Assembly: GCA_003586115.2 (NCBI GenBank)
Contig: QVOM02000034.1
Location: forward strand, 137,663,101 to 137,727,100
Direction: 5' to 3'
From: Salvator merianae
Taxonomy: Eukaryota > Chordata > Lepidosauria > Squamata > Teiidae
Length of the DNA stretch: 64,000 nucleotides
A program made the position numbers and the translations under genes. Each line of letters starts with the position of its first letter. The stretch's first letter is position 1. Of the stretch, positions 1-39,215 are shown in pieces. The notes below the pieces were generated by a model. It was not told the origin of the DNA. It did not search any database and saw only the letters and a list, made by a program, of their open reading frames with translations.

Positions 1-682
1 AATGGACTTCAAAGAAGGGGCTGGCGATGAACAGCACTGTCAAAATAGTAGAGTGGGGGACGTTCCCACTTTTTCCCTTTGTTATGGACCTCTCCCTGCT
101 TTTACACTACTTTTAAATTGCGCCATCTCCCCCCGTAACATCCCCCGAGACAGCTGTGTAGCTCTCTGCAAAACTCATCTTGGTTCTTTGTTGGGGCAAG
201 AGGACTGCAACCCCAAACAGGCGCTGTTTATTTTTTGCTTTAAAGAGCAGACGGAAGTGGAGGAAGCCTTTACGTTCTTCCTCTAATGAAGGATGAAGAA
301 AGAGAAAGGACCACAGCTTAGCGAAATAAAAAGGTGAACGATTTCTTTTCTGCTGGCAGCAACAGGGATAATGGCGGAAACTACTGCGCCTCCTGCCCAC
401 CCACAAAGTCTGTCATTGGACGGCACAAAATGGGGATCCCTCCCTCTGCACGCCCCCAAAGCAGTACGGTCCCTCCAAAATAATCGCTTTCCCCGTGCCC
501 ACAGCACAAAGTAAAGCGCGCTAGCGATCTGGAACGGCTGGAGAGTTCATTAAATCCGAAGACAAAGTAATCCACATTTAGCCAATTTAATCCATAAAAA
601 TTACGGAACGCAAGATCATGTCGGGACAGCGGGAAGTGAAGACGGCCTTTAAACTGATTAAATGCCGTGTCCGACCACGGCC
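1..682 (+). mobile_element. Family-A MITE, copy 1 (left end cut off by window)
   Basis: From about position 140 to 682 the sequence runs parallel to 13330-13832, with matching blocks such as the one starting GGGGCAAGAGGACTGCAACC and the right terminus containing TTAAATGCCGTGTC. The right end is therefore near 682. Bases 19-124 match the same family in the opposite orientation (see findings). No transposase is encoded; open frames such as minus 381-761 are shared between copies only because the repeat is shared. The copy sits in the LMX1A intron. Confidence 0.8.
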
Positions 683-1140
683 AAACTCTCCTTTTCTGCC
701 CGAAAACACGCATTTGAAGGGGGAGGTCAGTCCACGTCCCGATCACTCCCAGCCGCAGCATTCTCAGCTGTGTCTGCCGACACAGCCACCTTGTTCACCC
801 CCGGATCTTCCCCTTCACTTGCTTCAAACTCTGGAGGAGGGTCATCCTCCCCTTCGCTTGATTCAGGCTCTGGGGGAGGTATTCCCTGCAGCCGGCTTGA
901 CCGACGAGGCATCACAGTTAACTCCCTATTTTTCTAAGACTCTAAGTGGCCTTGAGACAACACCAATTCCAATTATTTCCCAACAGTTACATGCTTATCT
1001 CTACAGCAAAGGAAAAGTAGAGTTAGTGAAATATACAAGTAGGCCTGGCTTCGCCTGGTCTGGTATTACAAAGCTTCAAAGATGGCAGTGCAGTGGCCTT
1101 CCTGAGAACTCATTCTGGGATAGATAACAATACCTAGATA
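683..1140. other. Unassigned segment with a short acidic minus-strand ORF
   Basis: Directly beyond the MITE terminus lies a C-rich stretch. On the minus strand, 727-915, it encodes 62 residues starting MMPRRSSRLQ, followed by a Pro/Glu/Asp-rich repeat in which SEGED occurs twice. A basic start and an acidic low-complexity body could come from a transposon-encoded protein, but I recognise no domain and no splice context. It is more likely repeat-derived than a gene. Confidence 0.3.
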
Positions 1141-1469
1141 TCAGAAATATTAGAAGCATCACACCACCACACCACAACAATTATAACAATTCTTTGTTTT
1201 CTGAAGCCTTAATGTTTATGTTGTGAACTTATTATAGGGAGTGATGAAAAGTGTATGATGCATGTTTAAGGAATGGGGAAGTATAGGTCATGGAATCTTT
1301 CACTCACTATGGATTGTGCCAAAGGGATTTGAAAGCCATTATTCAAAATCTATGCACACAATTTCCTCACTAACAAACAATGTGAAAGTATCTGTCAATC
1401 ATATTCTCTTCTCTTCTGTCATGTGAGGAAAATGCTGTTTCTGTGTTAACCAGTTCCTCCAGTTACAAC

Positions 1470-1812
1470 TAGGGATGTGCAAATTTCGATTTGTATTCAA
1501 AAATTCATTCAAAATTTCATTTTTGCACATTTTTGCATCGAAATGAAAATGAGTTTTTTCGCATTTACAGTTTTTGAACAAAAATGAAAAAGCCTATTCT
1601 TTTGCAAAAAATGAAATTTGTCAAATTTTTGCAATTTTTGCTCTGTTTAAACTATGAAAATGGCATTTTCAATGGGAAAACGAATGCAAAAAAATGTGAA
1701 AATGAATGTGAAAAATGCATTTTTCAACAACGAAATTCACTGATGAAGCAAAAATACAGATTTTCATTTGAAAATGAATTGAAAATGATTTTTTTTTCAT
1801 GCACATCCCTGA
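1470..1812. mobile_element. A/T-rich foldback element with hAT-like ends
   Basis: The left end reads TAGGGATGTGCAAA and the right end TGCACATCCCTGA, a terminal inverted repeat. The interior is built of GAAATTTT/AAAATTTC-like words that can pair across the element. The 7-bp word TTACAAC occurs immediately outside both ends (1463-1469 and 1813-1819), consistent with a 7-8 bp target duplication as produced by hAT transposases. No coding potential is visible. Similar text with a TTTGCACATCTCT end occurs at 62820-63115. Confidence 0.75.
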
Positions 1813-1903
1813 TTACAACCTGTCTTTCACCCCTCTTTCATATTATGTGCAAGGGATGCCAGCTGAGGAAGCAAGGCTAGCCTTTGGATTCTAGACCCAT
1901 TCT

Positions 1904-2112
1904 CAGCAGCGGCACATCCCTTTAAGGGCGGCTATTCAGAACCCGCGGGAAGGGGGCGATCACTGTTTGTGGGGCCTCTGGGCCTCTGTACTGTAGCAGC
2001 AGGTTGCAGCGGCCTGCTGCAACAGTATGGAGGCCCAGAGACCCTGCAAAGGGCAATCGCGCCCTTCCCGCGGGTTCCGAATACCCACCCTTAAAGCATC
2101 GGGCCGCCGCTG
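1904..2112. mobile_element. Palindromic foldback element (family F), diverged copy
   Basis: This 209-bp element begins CAGCAGCGGC and ends GCCGCCGCTG, and its two halves are complementary over most of their length. They include shared words such as CCTTTAAGGG, CCCGCGGG and GGCCTCTGGGCCTC. Flanks are CCCATTCT (1896-1903) and CCTATTCT (2113-2120), an 8-bp target duplication with one mismatch. It is related to 47321-47503 and 49398-49583. Confidence 0.8.
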
Positions 2113-4203
2113 CCTATTCTGTTATATTTATTCAGTTGCTCAAAGTGATCAAAGAGAAGAGAAACAAAACAAAATATAACAAAAACAAAAAATCATACTG
2201 ATATATTTGGTCATAACCTCTAGTTTTTGTCCCATCAAACAAGCAACCCAGTCTTCATATATTTTCTAGAGTCACCATTAGTGGTGAGTTTGCACTTACT
2301 CATCTAAGGCGTCATCCATGTGGCCCAGAAAAAGGCTGACAGTTAGGAAGGGAGGTGCAGGTCTTGCTGCAGGGGGCAAATGGTGTAGCATACAAATGCC
2401 ATTCGCCCCAGCATAAAACCCAGAACGTATCTGCATTATTTCCATGGCAGAGATTCTTCCAACAAACCAAAAATGGCCAAATCCCAGCCATACTTCCAGT
2501 CTGTTGGGGGACTCTCCAGAGCAGAAATAGAGCCATTAAATCAGATCTTCCTTATCTGTGCCTCCACACAGTCGGGAAACATGAATTACGTTACTTGTCC
2601 TACCATGAGAGTCATTTTTTTCCATCTTAGGGGAAAGACTACTCCTGGGGTGGAGGGGTCAGATTAGAAGCTCTCTTGGAGAGGGCACATCTGGATGACC
2701 CATCCCTGAAAATCCTAGGAGGGTGGCCTATAAGTTGTGTGGATACAATCTGGTTTTTTTTGGGGGTGGTAGTGGTATACATTTGGAGTACAGTTTTTCT
2801 GCTTCCAGTGCTGCAATTCCTGAGCACAGTATATGTTTTTGGACTAGAGCGCTCACTGCTATTGTTGCTGAATCTCCACAGCCCTTAGAGAAATAAGGCT
2901 TTCTATAACAACAGCAAGTGTTTGCAATTAGCTTCACCATATGGTGGGTTTTGTTTTCTGCATCTTCTAGGCAGAATGAGAGCCAAATATCTGGCATAAC
3001 ACAATATCCAGTGTGGTGTTAGCTCATCTTACAAAAACCACAGGCTTGTCAGAGTTAAGTGGTGATTCAGAAAGTTAGCAAAGGAATCTCCCATCCATCA
3101 GTGGGTCAAGATCCCACTAATGTCTCTTGTTACTAGGCTGCTTAGTGCAGTGTCAATCATAGGATCTGCCTGTGCCTGCTATTTCTGGCTAGAACAGCAT
3201 CTTCTCTCTTCCCTGCTACCCCGGCTGCATTTGGAATGTGGTGTGATACACTGTCTTTGGGTTGTTTGCATTCTTGCAGTCATTTTCTTTCTGCATTTGG
3301 TAGTCAATTACACAGGGACAAAACCATTCTCTTTTGGTCATCTTAGTTGTCTGTTGTGGTTGACTGGGATTTTTCATATTTTTTTAAATAATGATAAGTA
3401 ACAGAACTGAAGCTCTAAAAGAAAAATAGATTTGAGGCACTATGTAATTATTAGTAACAGGCTAAAGAATTTGGTTAAGTTTGAAATATTGTTGGAGAAA
3501 ATGCACATTCTACTGCTTTTCAGTGTGGGAGTGGCACTACTGCTGTTGTTTGGCTGCTTAGTCAATAGGACTTTGTACTGTAAATGGTCAGCTTACGACT
3601 CAGTAAATTTTGTGAAGTCCTTCACTCTCTGGGGCAGCATCTACATGGGCTAGAGGAGTGTTCCAGGACAGGCATGTTCACTCATCTCCGGGAAGCTTCC
3701 CTGCCAGCCCAACAGCCCTAAGAGTTGACTTTCCTGTGAACTGAGGGAATCAGTGGTCAGAGCAGTCCAGGTGCTTCCCACTGTGTGGATGCATGGAGAG
3801 GAAAGGTACAACTTACTGGCCAGGATCACCTTGGAAGACTGAAAAAAATGGCAGAATTCTAGCCATTTTCCGGTCCTCTAGAGCAGACCCGGCTGAAACA
3901 TCACTGATGTGAGAGGGGTTAACAACAGAGGTCTAAGTCCCATGCTGGGTCCAATGGCATTTGTATGCTGTGCCATTCAGCTTGGTGGTGGGTCCCTTGT
4001 CCCTGGCCCTGTCAGTCAGTCGATCCAGGGGCCTTGTGGGTTTAGTCTATTCAGTTTATCTGGTTGATAAGATGTTCCTACAAACTGCATATCGTTGCAT
4101 CTTTTTTTCAGATTTCTGCAGAATCTTTGCATATCTGGCCTTGCTTTTTCAGTGAGATTAACAGAGTGACAAACAAGATTGGGAAGAATGTGATGTATTG
4201 TGA

Positions 4204-4337
4204 CTGCATCCAGATGTCACTTACCTTTTCTGCTATATTTGGATATTCCGGAATAAAACGTGGATATTCCAAAATATCCATGTTTTATTCTGGAATATCC
4301 AAACATAGCGGAATAAGTAAGTGACATCTGGATGCAG
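4204..4337. repeat. Near-perfect palindrome of 134 bp, probable MITE
   Basis: The left arm starts CTGCATCCAGATGTCACTTA and the right arm ends with its complement. Between them GGATATTCC-type words alternate on both sides of a centre near 4270. No target duplication is clear. The CTGCATCC terminus recurs at 52780-52939, suggesting a family. There is no coding capacity. Confidence 0.75.
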
Positions 4338-5139
4338 CCTGTAAGTTTCTTTGTATAAGTGATTGAGAGTAAGAAGGTTATAGCAGCTGGTGTTCTATGG
4401 CACTGCTGTTGGATGATCAAAGAAGAAAAAAGTTTATTTGTCCTTACTGTTCTGTCATGTATTCCCGTCAGCTCCCTGATTTCCAGATAATGTAGGTGCT
4501 CTCTGGATTCAACAATAAATCTGGTCCTGAATGTGTATCATTTGCTGAGGTTTACACTCATAGGTAGAGGAACAGGAGACATTAGACCATAGATCTGAAG
4601 TATGTTGCCATGAAGATTTAGCAAAGCTTATCTTCAGTCTCACAAACTGACCTCATGAGCAGTAGTAGCTCATGTCTTGCCAACAGCAGTCACAGTTCCT
4701 TGTAAGGGCATGTTAGATTTTTATGCTAAGCAAATGTCACTTCTTAAATAAAGACCAAGTAGAAAACATACTGTAAGGGTAATTGACCTGAAAAAGTGGG
4801 TGCAATAAGTTTATGTGACCGATAAAGTCTAATCCAGGGCTTTTCTTCTACATGCAAAAGGGAACTTCAATTTGCATATACATATTTTAATTTTAAATGA
4901 CAATTTAAAAACTTGGATAATTCAAATAAAAGTATAAAGGATGTGCAAAACACTTCAAGCTCAAAATGTTTCAATTCAGAATAGGCTGCTTTAAATGTTT
5001 TGAGTTCAAAAAGGGAACAGCTCTAAAACAAGAGCCTATTTTAAATTCAAGCCCAAACAATCTAGTTTTGAGTTGTTGTGTTCTGGCATTTCAAATCACT
5101 ATTATGGAAGCCTGTTTTGTTGATTGGCAGTGACAGTGA

Positions 5140-5195
5140 GGCTTTTATTTTATTTTTAAACCGCCTGAGTTGCCACTGAGTGGGTGGTAGGAATC
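5140..5195 (-). repeat. Possible L2-type LINE 3' tail
   Basis: Read on the minus strand, the segment resembles the end of L2-like elements: a (G)GCGGTTTAAAAATAAAATAAA-type run preceded by a short C/G-rich hairpin. It is short and diverged, so the call is tentative. Confidence 0.3.
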
Positions 5196-7583
5196 AGTGA
5201 TCATGCTCTACAATCCAATCTTCTTTGGTATTCCTAAGACCTATCTATGGGAAACATTTTTTTCCTATTGAAACATGCTTGGATCAAAGCACAAAGGCTT
5301 TTTTGTCACTTCCCTAAAATGTATAATATTTTTATTGTAAAGGCAAACTGTAAGATAATCTTTTAAAGTTTTCATTTGCTTTGATAAATATACATTACGG
5401 GAGTTAAATATTTTTTATATGAAAAGTCATTAATGCATGGAGTCCTGGTAGAATATGAGCAGGGATATGTACCTGTATCTTTTCCCACACAAATCTTGTA
5501 AAGATCACATATGTTGATTTTTGGCCTGCTGTCTTCCAGTGCCAGCCAGAAATCATACATAAATGGTAAAATGGAAAGCTGTGTACCCATCAATACCACA
5601 TAGCAAATGAAGTTGAGGATCAAGAGAAATTAAAGATTTGCAAAAACCAAAGTCAGGCATCTGTGCTTATCGAATTTAAGTTGTATAAAGTGATCCTAGA
5701 CGGTAATGTGTTACTGTGTTTATATATTTATATATCGTCACTATAACAGTGTTATCAGCATAAGTTGATCAGTAAAATCCTCCCTTTTTTGAGCAAAAAA
5801 GATTTGTATTTTTGTAATAAAATATCTTCTCTAAACCTTGTGTGCATATAAGGTACAAGGAATCTTGTGATGCAAAATTCTAATTGAAAATCTTTTGTTA
5901 TCATTGGTGATTTTGCAGCGGATTGCAAAATTTTCCGTGTTGTGTGGTACAGGAATTCTTAGCAAAGCACATCCACAGTTTTTGACCATTTTAGTGGCAG
6001 CAGTCTTAATTCTGTGGTAGATGTTAAGATTGCTGCCATCAAAGTTGTCACAGATTCCCTCATTCTCTGGCACACAGTGATGCAGGGTTAGGCCTAGGTC
6101 TTTGTTTAGCTACTTCAGTGTGCTTGTCTAGAATTTTCTTTACAGCATAGAAGTTTCCCTAACTGTCACCCTCAGCTGCGACTGTACTCACTGATCCTGG
6201 CTGTATTTTGTGTTTCGCTTTGTGCTGCTCACTGTTTGATCAATGTTAGTGAAGTCTGTCTGTTGCGATCATATTGCTCCCAGTGAAGTTTGCTGAAATT
6301 TAGTACTTTAGTAGGATCCCATTTACTCAAAAGTGCTGTTGAAAAGCCTCCTTTCACGGCTTTATTTTCATAACGGTTGTGATAGGAGAATGGTCCATGT
6401 GAAGGAGGCTTCTTATTAACATGAAAATACAGGAGGGGTCTCTTACCTCATACAGTGTTTAAATGGTGTGTGCATTTCAATTTATAATTTTCACTGGCAT
6501 TCTCGAAAAAGGGCAGAGCTTGGCACCCCCTGCTGGTCCTAAACTCAGCATTGCAGATTCCCCTTTACTGTACAGTGTTTCGTGTTCGTTATAGCTTGCC
6601 AGTAAGCAACTGGGGAGCTGCATGAACATTTATAGAACATGCCAAGAAGGAAACCTGGTTTGGGTAGCTTTGGTGTACTTTGCGCCAAAGCCATGGGTAC
6701 TTAAATCAGACATTAGCAAAATTACTTTGATGTTTTGTGTCACTATCCTTACTATTACTATAAGGTGGCATCTATTTTTAAAGAAATGAAATTGCTGAGC
6801 TCAGTTACAGTGCAGCATTTCACTTACTGCTTGCACACATTTGATTGCTTAACTGCAGTTTGGCCTAAGAGAGGCGGATTGGGTATGTGGAGGACAAGCA
6901 ACGTGGTGGTTCAGTGAAAGTAGCTGTAGGAGTTGCATTCCTGACTGTTTCCTGTATTGTCCTGGCGAGCAGCAAAAGAGAACTGGCAGGTTGGTGAGGA
7001 AGGGATGGAACAGTGGTTAGCACCTTGCCTTTGATCATGCTGACTGCATTTGGATTCAAAATGTTTGATCAGTCAAAGGCTAGGGACCAGCTGGCACTCC
7101 ATCCCTTTCCCAATAACTCATCAGTTCTGCTTTAGTAGATGCCACCATGATCTGCTCCCATGTCTTGTTCCTGTCCTGGTCCAGAGGCCAGGCTTCATGA
7201 ATCAAAAGTTGATAGTGGCAGCCTTAGGAAGGAAGGCATCTGTTTATGTAGGGCGATTGAGTATGCATGCCTATATTAAATAAGGGGGAATATGCTTTAA
7301 CTTTTTAAATATATCGTTGTTGTATTGTTACTGGTTTTAGTTTTTTGTGACCCACATGAGACAGAAAGGGACAGAAAGAAACACAAACACATGTGTTCAT
7401 AGAAATGATTTTTGATCACACAGCTCCGTGCTGCCTACACTATAACAGCATTGTTCTGGAAAACACCTGGGCATTACCTGAAATTTGCTTGGCTCTGTGC
7501 CAGTTTGCAGTGAACATCCAAAAAAACAAGAAGTTAGCATCTCCAGGTTGTGTTTGTACCCCACAGCGTCAAGGGCTTAAACA

Positions 7584-7720
7584 AGGGCTGGCTAAAATGT
7601 GGCCCACCAGCTGTTGCTGGTTTTCAGCTCCCATCATCCCCAAACTGTCTGGCAGACTAGATGATAGCCATCGTTACATAACATCTGGAGGACAGCACAT
7701 GAACCACCCTGGTTTAATGC
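7584..7720. mobile_element. Diverged hAT-like short element
   Basis: The left part (GGGCTGGCTAAAATGTGGCC) and right part (CATCTGGAGGACAGCACATG, then AACCACCCTGG) resemble the two ends of a common amniote MITE whose ends read roughly GGGTGGCCAA...TGTGGCCCTCCAGATG. The copy is decayed and no clean target duplication is left. It lies about 250 bp upstream of the LIM2 exon. Confidence 0.4.
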
Positions 7721-7970
7721 TAATGAATATTTGGCCAGCTGGATCACAAGTTATGCAGACCTTGACCAGTTTGATATCTTCCCTAGAAAGCTGGAGATGG
7801 TTCTAGATGTACTGCATTGACGTTGAGTGGCACACATACACGGTCAGTGAAAGAAATGAAACACAAATCCACTTCAAGAACAGAATTGCTTTTGCTAACT
7901 GTTATTAAACTGATAACCACCATTCAAATCTAAATGCTAACACTCTGCTTTGGGGTCTTTTGCACGGCAG

Positions 7971-35865
<27,895 letters not shown>

Positions 35866-37455
35866 GGTGTCTGAAGTGCTGAGCAGATTCAGTGCTGTGC
35901 TTATTCCAGATATCTATTGAAGAGGAAAGTGGGGAAAACCTGTTTTACCAAGAATCATAGTATAACAAACACAAAAACTGATGACCGTTTTATGAAATTG
36001 GAGAGTGCTGACTTCATATTCTATCTGAAAAAAACAAACAGTGAAAGTCAGGAACATTTGGGAATATTTCAAAGTTCTGTTCTCTGTTTGCTAGCCAAAT
36101 TATAGAACAAATATTTAAAATTTTGAAATTTCAAAAAATCAATGGAAGATAAAAAATATATATTGCGTTTTATTTTATATTCTGTCTAAAGCGAGTTGTG
36201 AAAGAGGTTGAAGATATATACCCTTCACTTGTAGTTTTTTGATTGAAACAAGTTTGGTGGGCTGGAGGTTTCTTCCAAAAAGACAAATTTTGAGACATTC
36301 ACTTAACTAAACCTTTCTGGCACCATGATTTCTACTGATGGCATTTCCCCCAAAGGCTGCCATTTCTTTCTCCCTCCAGAATGTTCATGTGTGTGAATTA
36401 ACTGTATAAGGAATCGAAAATAATCAAGATGACATCAGAAAGTTATAAAGCCATTTTTATTTGATCATACAATGATGCTTCTAAGAGCAAGTAAAAGCAA
36501 ATGGAAATGAAACAAAACAGTGAGTACTTCTGCAAAGAGTGACTAAAAAAATCATTGAAAATGAGAGCTTATTTTTTAACAGCTGTAAAGATGTGTGGAA
36601 ACTTCCTCAATTCAACATGAAAGCTGCCTAGCAAGAAACAAGAATGTGTTGCAGGAAGATAATGAGGCTGTGTGCTTGTGTGTACCAGGCACAACTACAT
36701 TTAATTCTGCATCAGGATTATGCCCAGCATTCAGCAAAAGCAACGTTATTTCTTGGTGGACCTTAGCGACTTGCTCAGTGCACTTAAATGATGTAATGAA
36801 AGATCTGAGTTTTATAAAATGCCACATTTGCTTTGCAAAGACTGAACAGAAGAGAAGATAGCATTCTTAGCCAGAGGCGATTTGATTCCTATTTCTTATT
36901 TCTTTTCAAATGGAAATTCACATATAGAAGTATCAAGGCATCTGAGTGCGCAGTCTTAGGCATGTAATGTAGTTTCATTAAATGAAGAACTCTGTGATGG
37001 TCTTCAAGGGGTTTGAATGAACCCACTGTTACCTGTATGAGAAGAATTAACAACACATCCCAATAGCAGCAAAGAAACTGTTCTTATAAATGCAGAAATC
37101 TTTTTCTAAATGAACTTATTTTTGAAACACAATGGGAGCCTGCCTTCAGAGTTTCTAACTAGGCTGCAAAACACATAAACTCTATGGACGGCATATCTTG
37201 AAGACAAGCTTAAGAACATGCTATTAAAATTTGCAAGGAGTAAATCTTTGACCTTGGGCCATTAATAAGCTAAACGTTTGGCAACTTCCTGAAATAACAG
37301 CCTTATTGGTAAGTGTGCAGTGAAGGTGGATGCTGAATTTACAAAATCCATGCAGAATATGACAAAAGAGTATATCCTGCATATCCTATACAGAGTCACC
37401 TGCTGCTAAAACAACAGGATTCTTCTTGAACTCAATAAATGATGTAGACGAAAAG
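35866..37455 (+). other. LMX1A: LMX1A 3' UTR (probable) with candidate poly(A) signal
   Basis: No recognisable interspersed repeat and no other exon is visible for about 1.6 kb after the stop codon, while repeats resume further on. The first canonical AATAAA lies at 37434-37439, and an ATTAAA variant lies at 37223-37228. Using either would give a 3' UTR of about 1.4-1.6 kb. The segment is A/T-rich, with several T-runs. The end given here is approximate, because cleavage sites cannot be proven from sequence alone. Confidence 0.55.
37434..37439 (+). promoter_or_regulatory. LMX1A: Candidate LMX1A polyadenylation signal AATAAA
   Basis: This is the first exact AATAAA downstream of the LMX1A stop codon. 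The following 30 bases contain GATGTAG and AAGTGCTCTGG, a weak GT-rich downstream element. The distance from the stop, about 1.57 kb, is ordinary for a developmental transcription-factor gene. Confidence 0.5.
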
Positions 37456-38745
37456 TGCTCTGGATAAGGTAGACTCTTCTGCCTCCTGGAGAATGGACTT
37501 TTATCAGCACAGCCAAGAAATCTTCCATTTATCTGACCTGCGTCAGCAAGACGCCCCAAGCATACCAGGCAGATTAAAAAACATGCACAGGGTCAGTAAG
37601 AAACCACAAGCACAGAAACCAGCTAAAAATGGACACACTCAGATCAACTGGCTAACAGTAGTAGTTTTTGTGGAGCTGCTGGTTCCTGATTACCTGGCCA
37701 AATGCCAGCCATGCCTATATTGGTAGCCATGCCTCAGACCAGGATGAAGGTTCACTACAACTTTTGAATTAAGCTGCTGAGGGTCCTACTTCCTTCTGGC
37801 CTTGCAAGGGAGTTGAGAGGACCCAGACAGATTCCAATTCCTCTGGCACAGGGCTGCAGTAGACCTCCTTCCTGCCCTTTGCTGCTGGTTTTGCAGGCCT
37901 GACTTTAGGCGTAGAGAAGGGCAGGGCGGTGAGCTGTTGTAGCTGTATAGTAGAGGAGCTTCAGAAGCTGAATTGACTCGACCCCTTGAACACCCCCCAC
38001 CCCCGAATGTGGTAATCTGTAATGACACTATTTCAGAGTCAAACATGATTTGTTGGAAGGGTGACTTTCGGGCTTTTATATTGTTCTGAAAATCCCTTTG
38101 ACTAAGTGAACAATGAGAGAAAGGAATTATTACCGGAAGGGAAGCTTCCTTCAAACCATTTTCAGCTCTCAAAAACATTGCCTGCTTCTAACCAAAATAA
38201 TGCTTCGATCAGATGCCAGACAAAGTTTTGAATATGCTTTATCAGTCTGCCTGGTAGTTGATACTGCCACCCTTTCCTCTCTCTTGATTGGCCAGGTGGT
38301 GGCAGCAGCAGCAGTCATTCACACAATATATTTGCTCTGAGTGTAGACATTTAAACCTTTCTTACCTGATGTTATGTTGCTGGAGCAAAGCTTCAAATGA
38401 ATCTGCTGTGAATCTCTTCGGTTCTGAGTCCATATGCATGTATATGTATGAAGGAACTCTGTGGAATTAAAGATATGGGATGTGTGATCATTAGAACTTT
38501 CTTCCTAAGCAGCATATGTTCATTGTGTGAAAATTTGCAAACAAAAACTAAACAGGAAATATATTGTAAGTATTTCCACTTTGTAAACAATATGCTGGGC
38601 CCCACAAGATGCTTTAGAATCTTGCTGAAGTATAGAGGTGCATCCAGGGCAAATTTAGAAAACCTCACTTGGGCTGTTGACACAAAGTGTGTACGTGTGT
38701 GTCTGGGGGAAGGCTGGGAGGGGGAGGGAAGGAGGGAGAAATATA

Positions 38746-39215
38746 GGGTATTTCTGCACTGGGTGGTACACTAGACCACGGGATACTTCTGGACCTCTTT
38801 CATTAGCACCTTAGAGTGAACCAGAGAGGTCTCTCCCCCTCCTACTACACTTCATCTGCACAGGACATCGCGTACACCAAGGTAGGGCATCCAAAATGGC
38901 ATCATGTACCAGTCTACCAGCAGCTATCTTTTTTGAGGTCTTTTTTTTTGCCAGCATACTAGAGGGTTGTATACCAAACCACGGCAGTCCATTATACCAC
39001 AGGGGACCCATTTCGGAGGCTCCCCATGCAAGTTGCAAAGCTGGCATGAACTTTGGAGCCAGCATAAGGGCTGGTACAGAACAGGCTGTCCCAATGCAGG
39101 CAGCCTGGTCCTGCTCCAGGAGCAATCCGTCCCAGCTTGGGACGGATTGCTTATTCTGGGCCAGAGTGTCCTTCTTTGGTGCGGTCTATCAGCCTCCAAT
39201 GCAAATACAAGCATA
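38746..39215. mobile_element. Possible shared-terminus MITE (family D), right end unclear
   Basis: The left end GGGTATTTCTGCACTGGGTG resembles the GGGCCTTTCTGCATTT end found, reversed, at 50725. Interior text such as GGGGACCCATTTCGGAGGCT parallels the complement of 50460-50500. A clean right terminus was not found. Confidence 0.45.
39121..39151. repeat. Perfect hairpin, 14-bp arms and 3-nt loop
   Basis: AGCAATCCGTCCCA is followed by GCT and then its exact complement. It lies inside the possible family-D element. It is too short and isolated to call a gene or a terminator. Confidence 0.9.

Larger units (their letters stand above)
1..7970 (+). other. LMX1A: LMX1A intron upstream of the LIM2 exon (3' part only)
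   Basis: This is intron because the exon at 7971 begins with one base of a split codon and its LIM1 partner exon is not present to the left. I looked for the LIM1 signature in all frames and did not find it. Recognisable content is limited to the MITE at 1-682, foldback elements at 1470-1812, 1904-2112 and 4204-4337, an L2-tail-like patch near 5140-5195 and a short hAT-like repeat near 7584-7720. The stretches 2121-4203, 5200-7580 and 7721-7950 show no gene and no repeat I can name. Confidence 0.85.

Noticed and set aside
381..761. 126-codon minus-strand ORF, with similar frames at 13196-13642
   Set aside because: It lies wholly inside the repeated family-A element, has no transposase or other motif, and does not stay open in corresponding parts of the other copies.
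3120..3401. 93-residue hydrophobic ORF that looks like a membrane protein
   Set aside because: The T-rich intron sequence produces Leu/Phe/Cys-rich frames by chance; there are no splice sites or family likeness.
1..7970. LIM1 exon of LMX1A within the left intron
   Set aside because: No frame shows the CxxC...HxxC pattern with LMX1-like residues; the exon must be further left.
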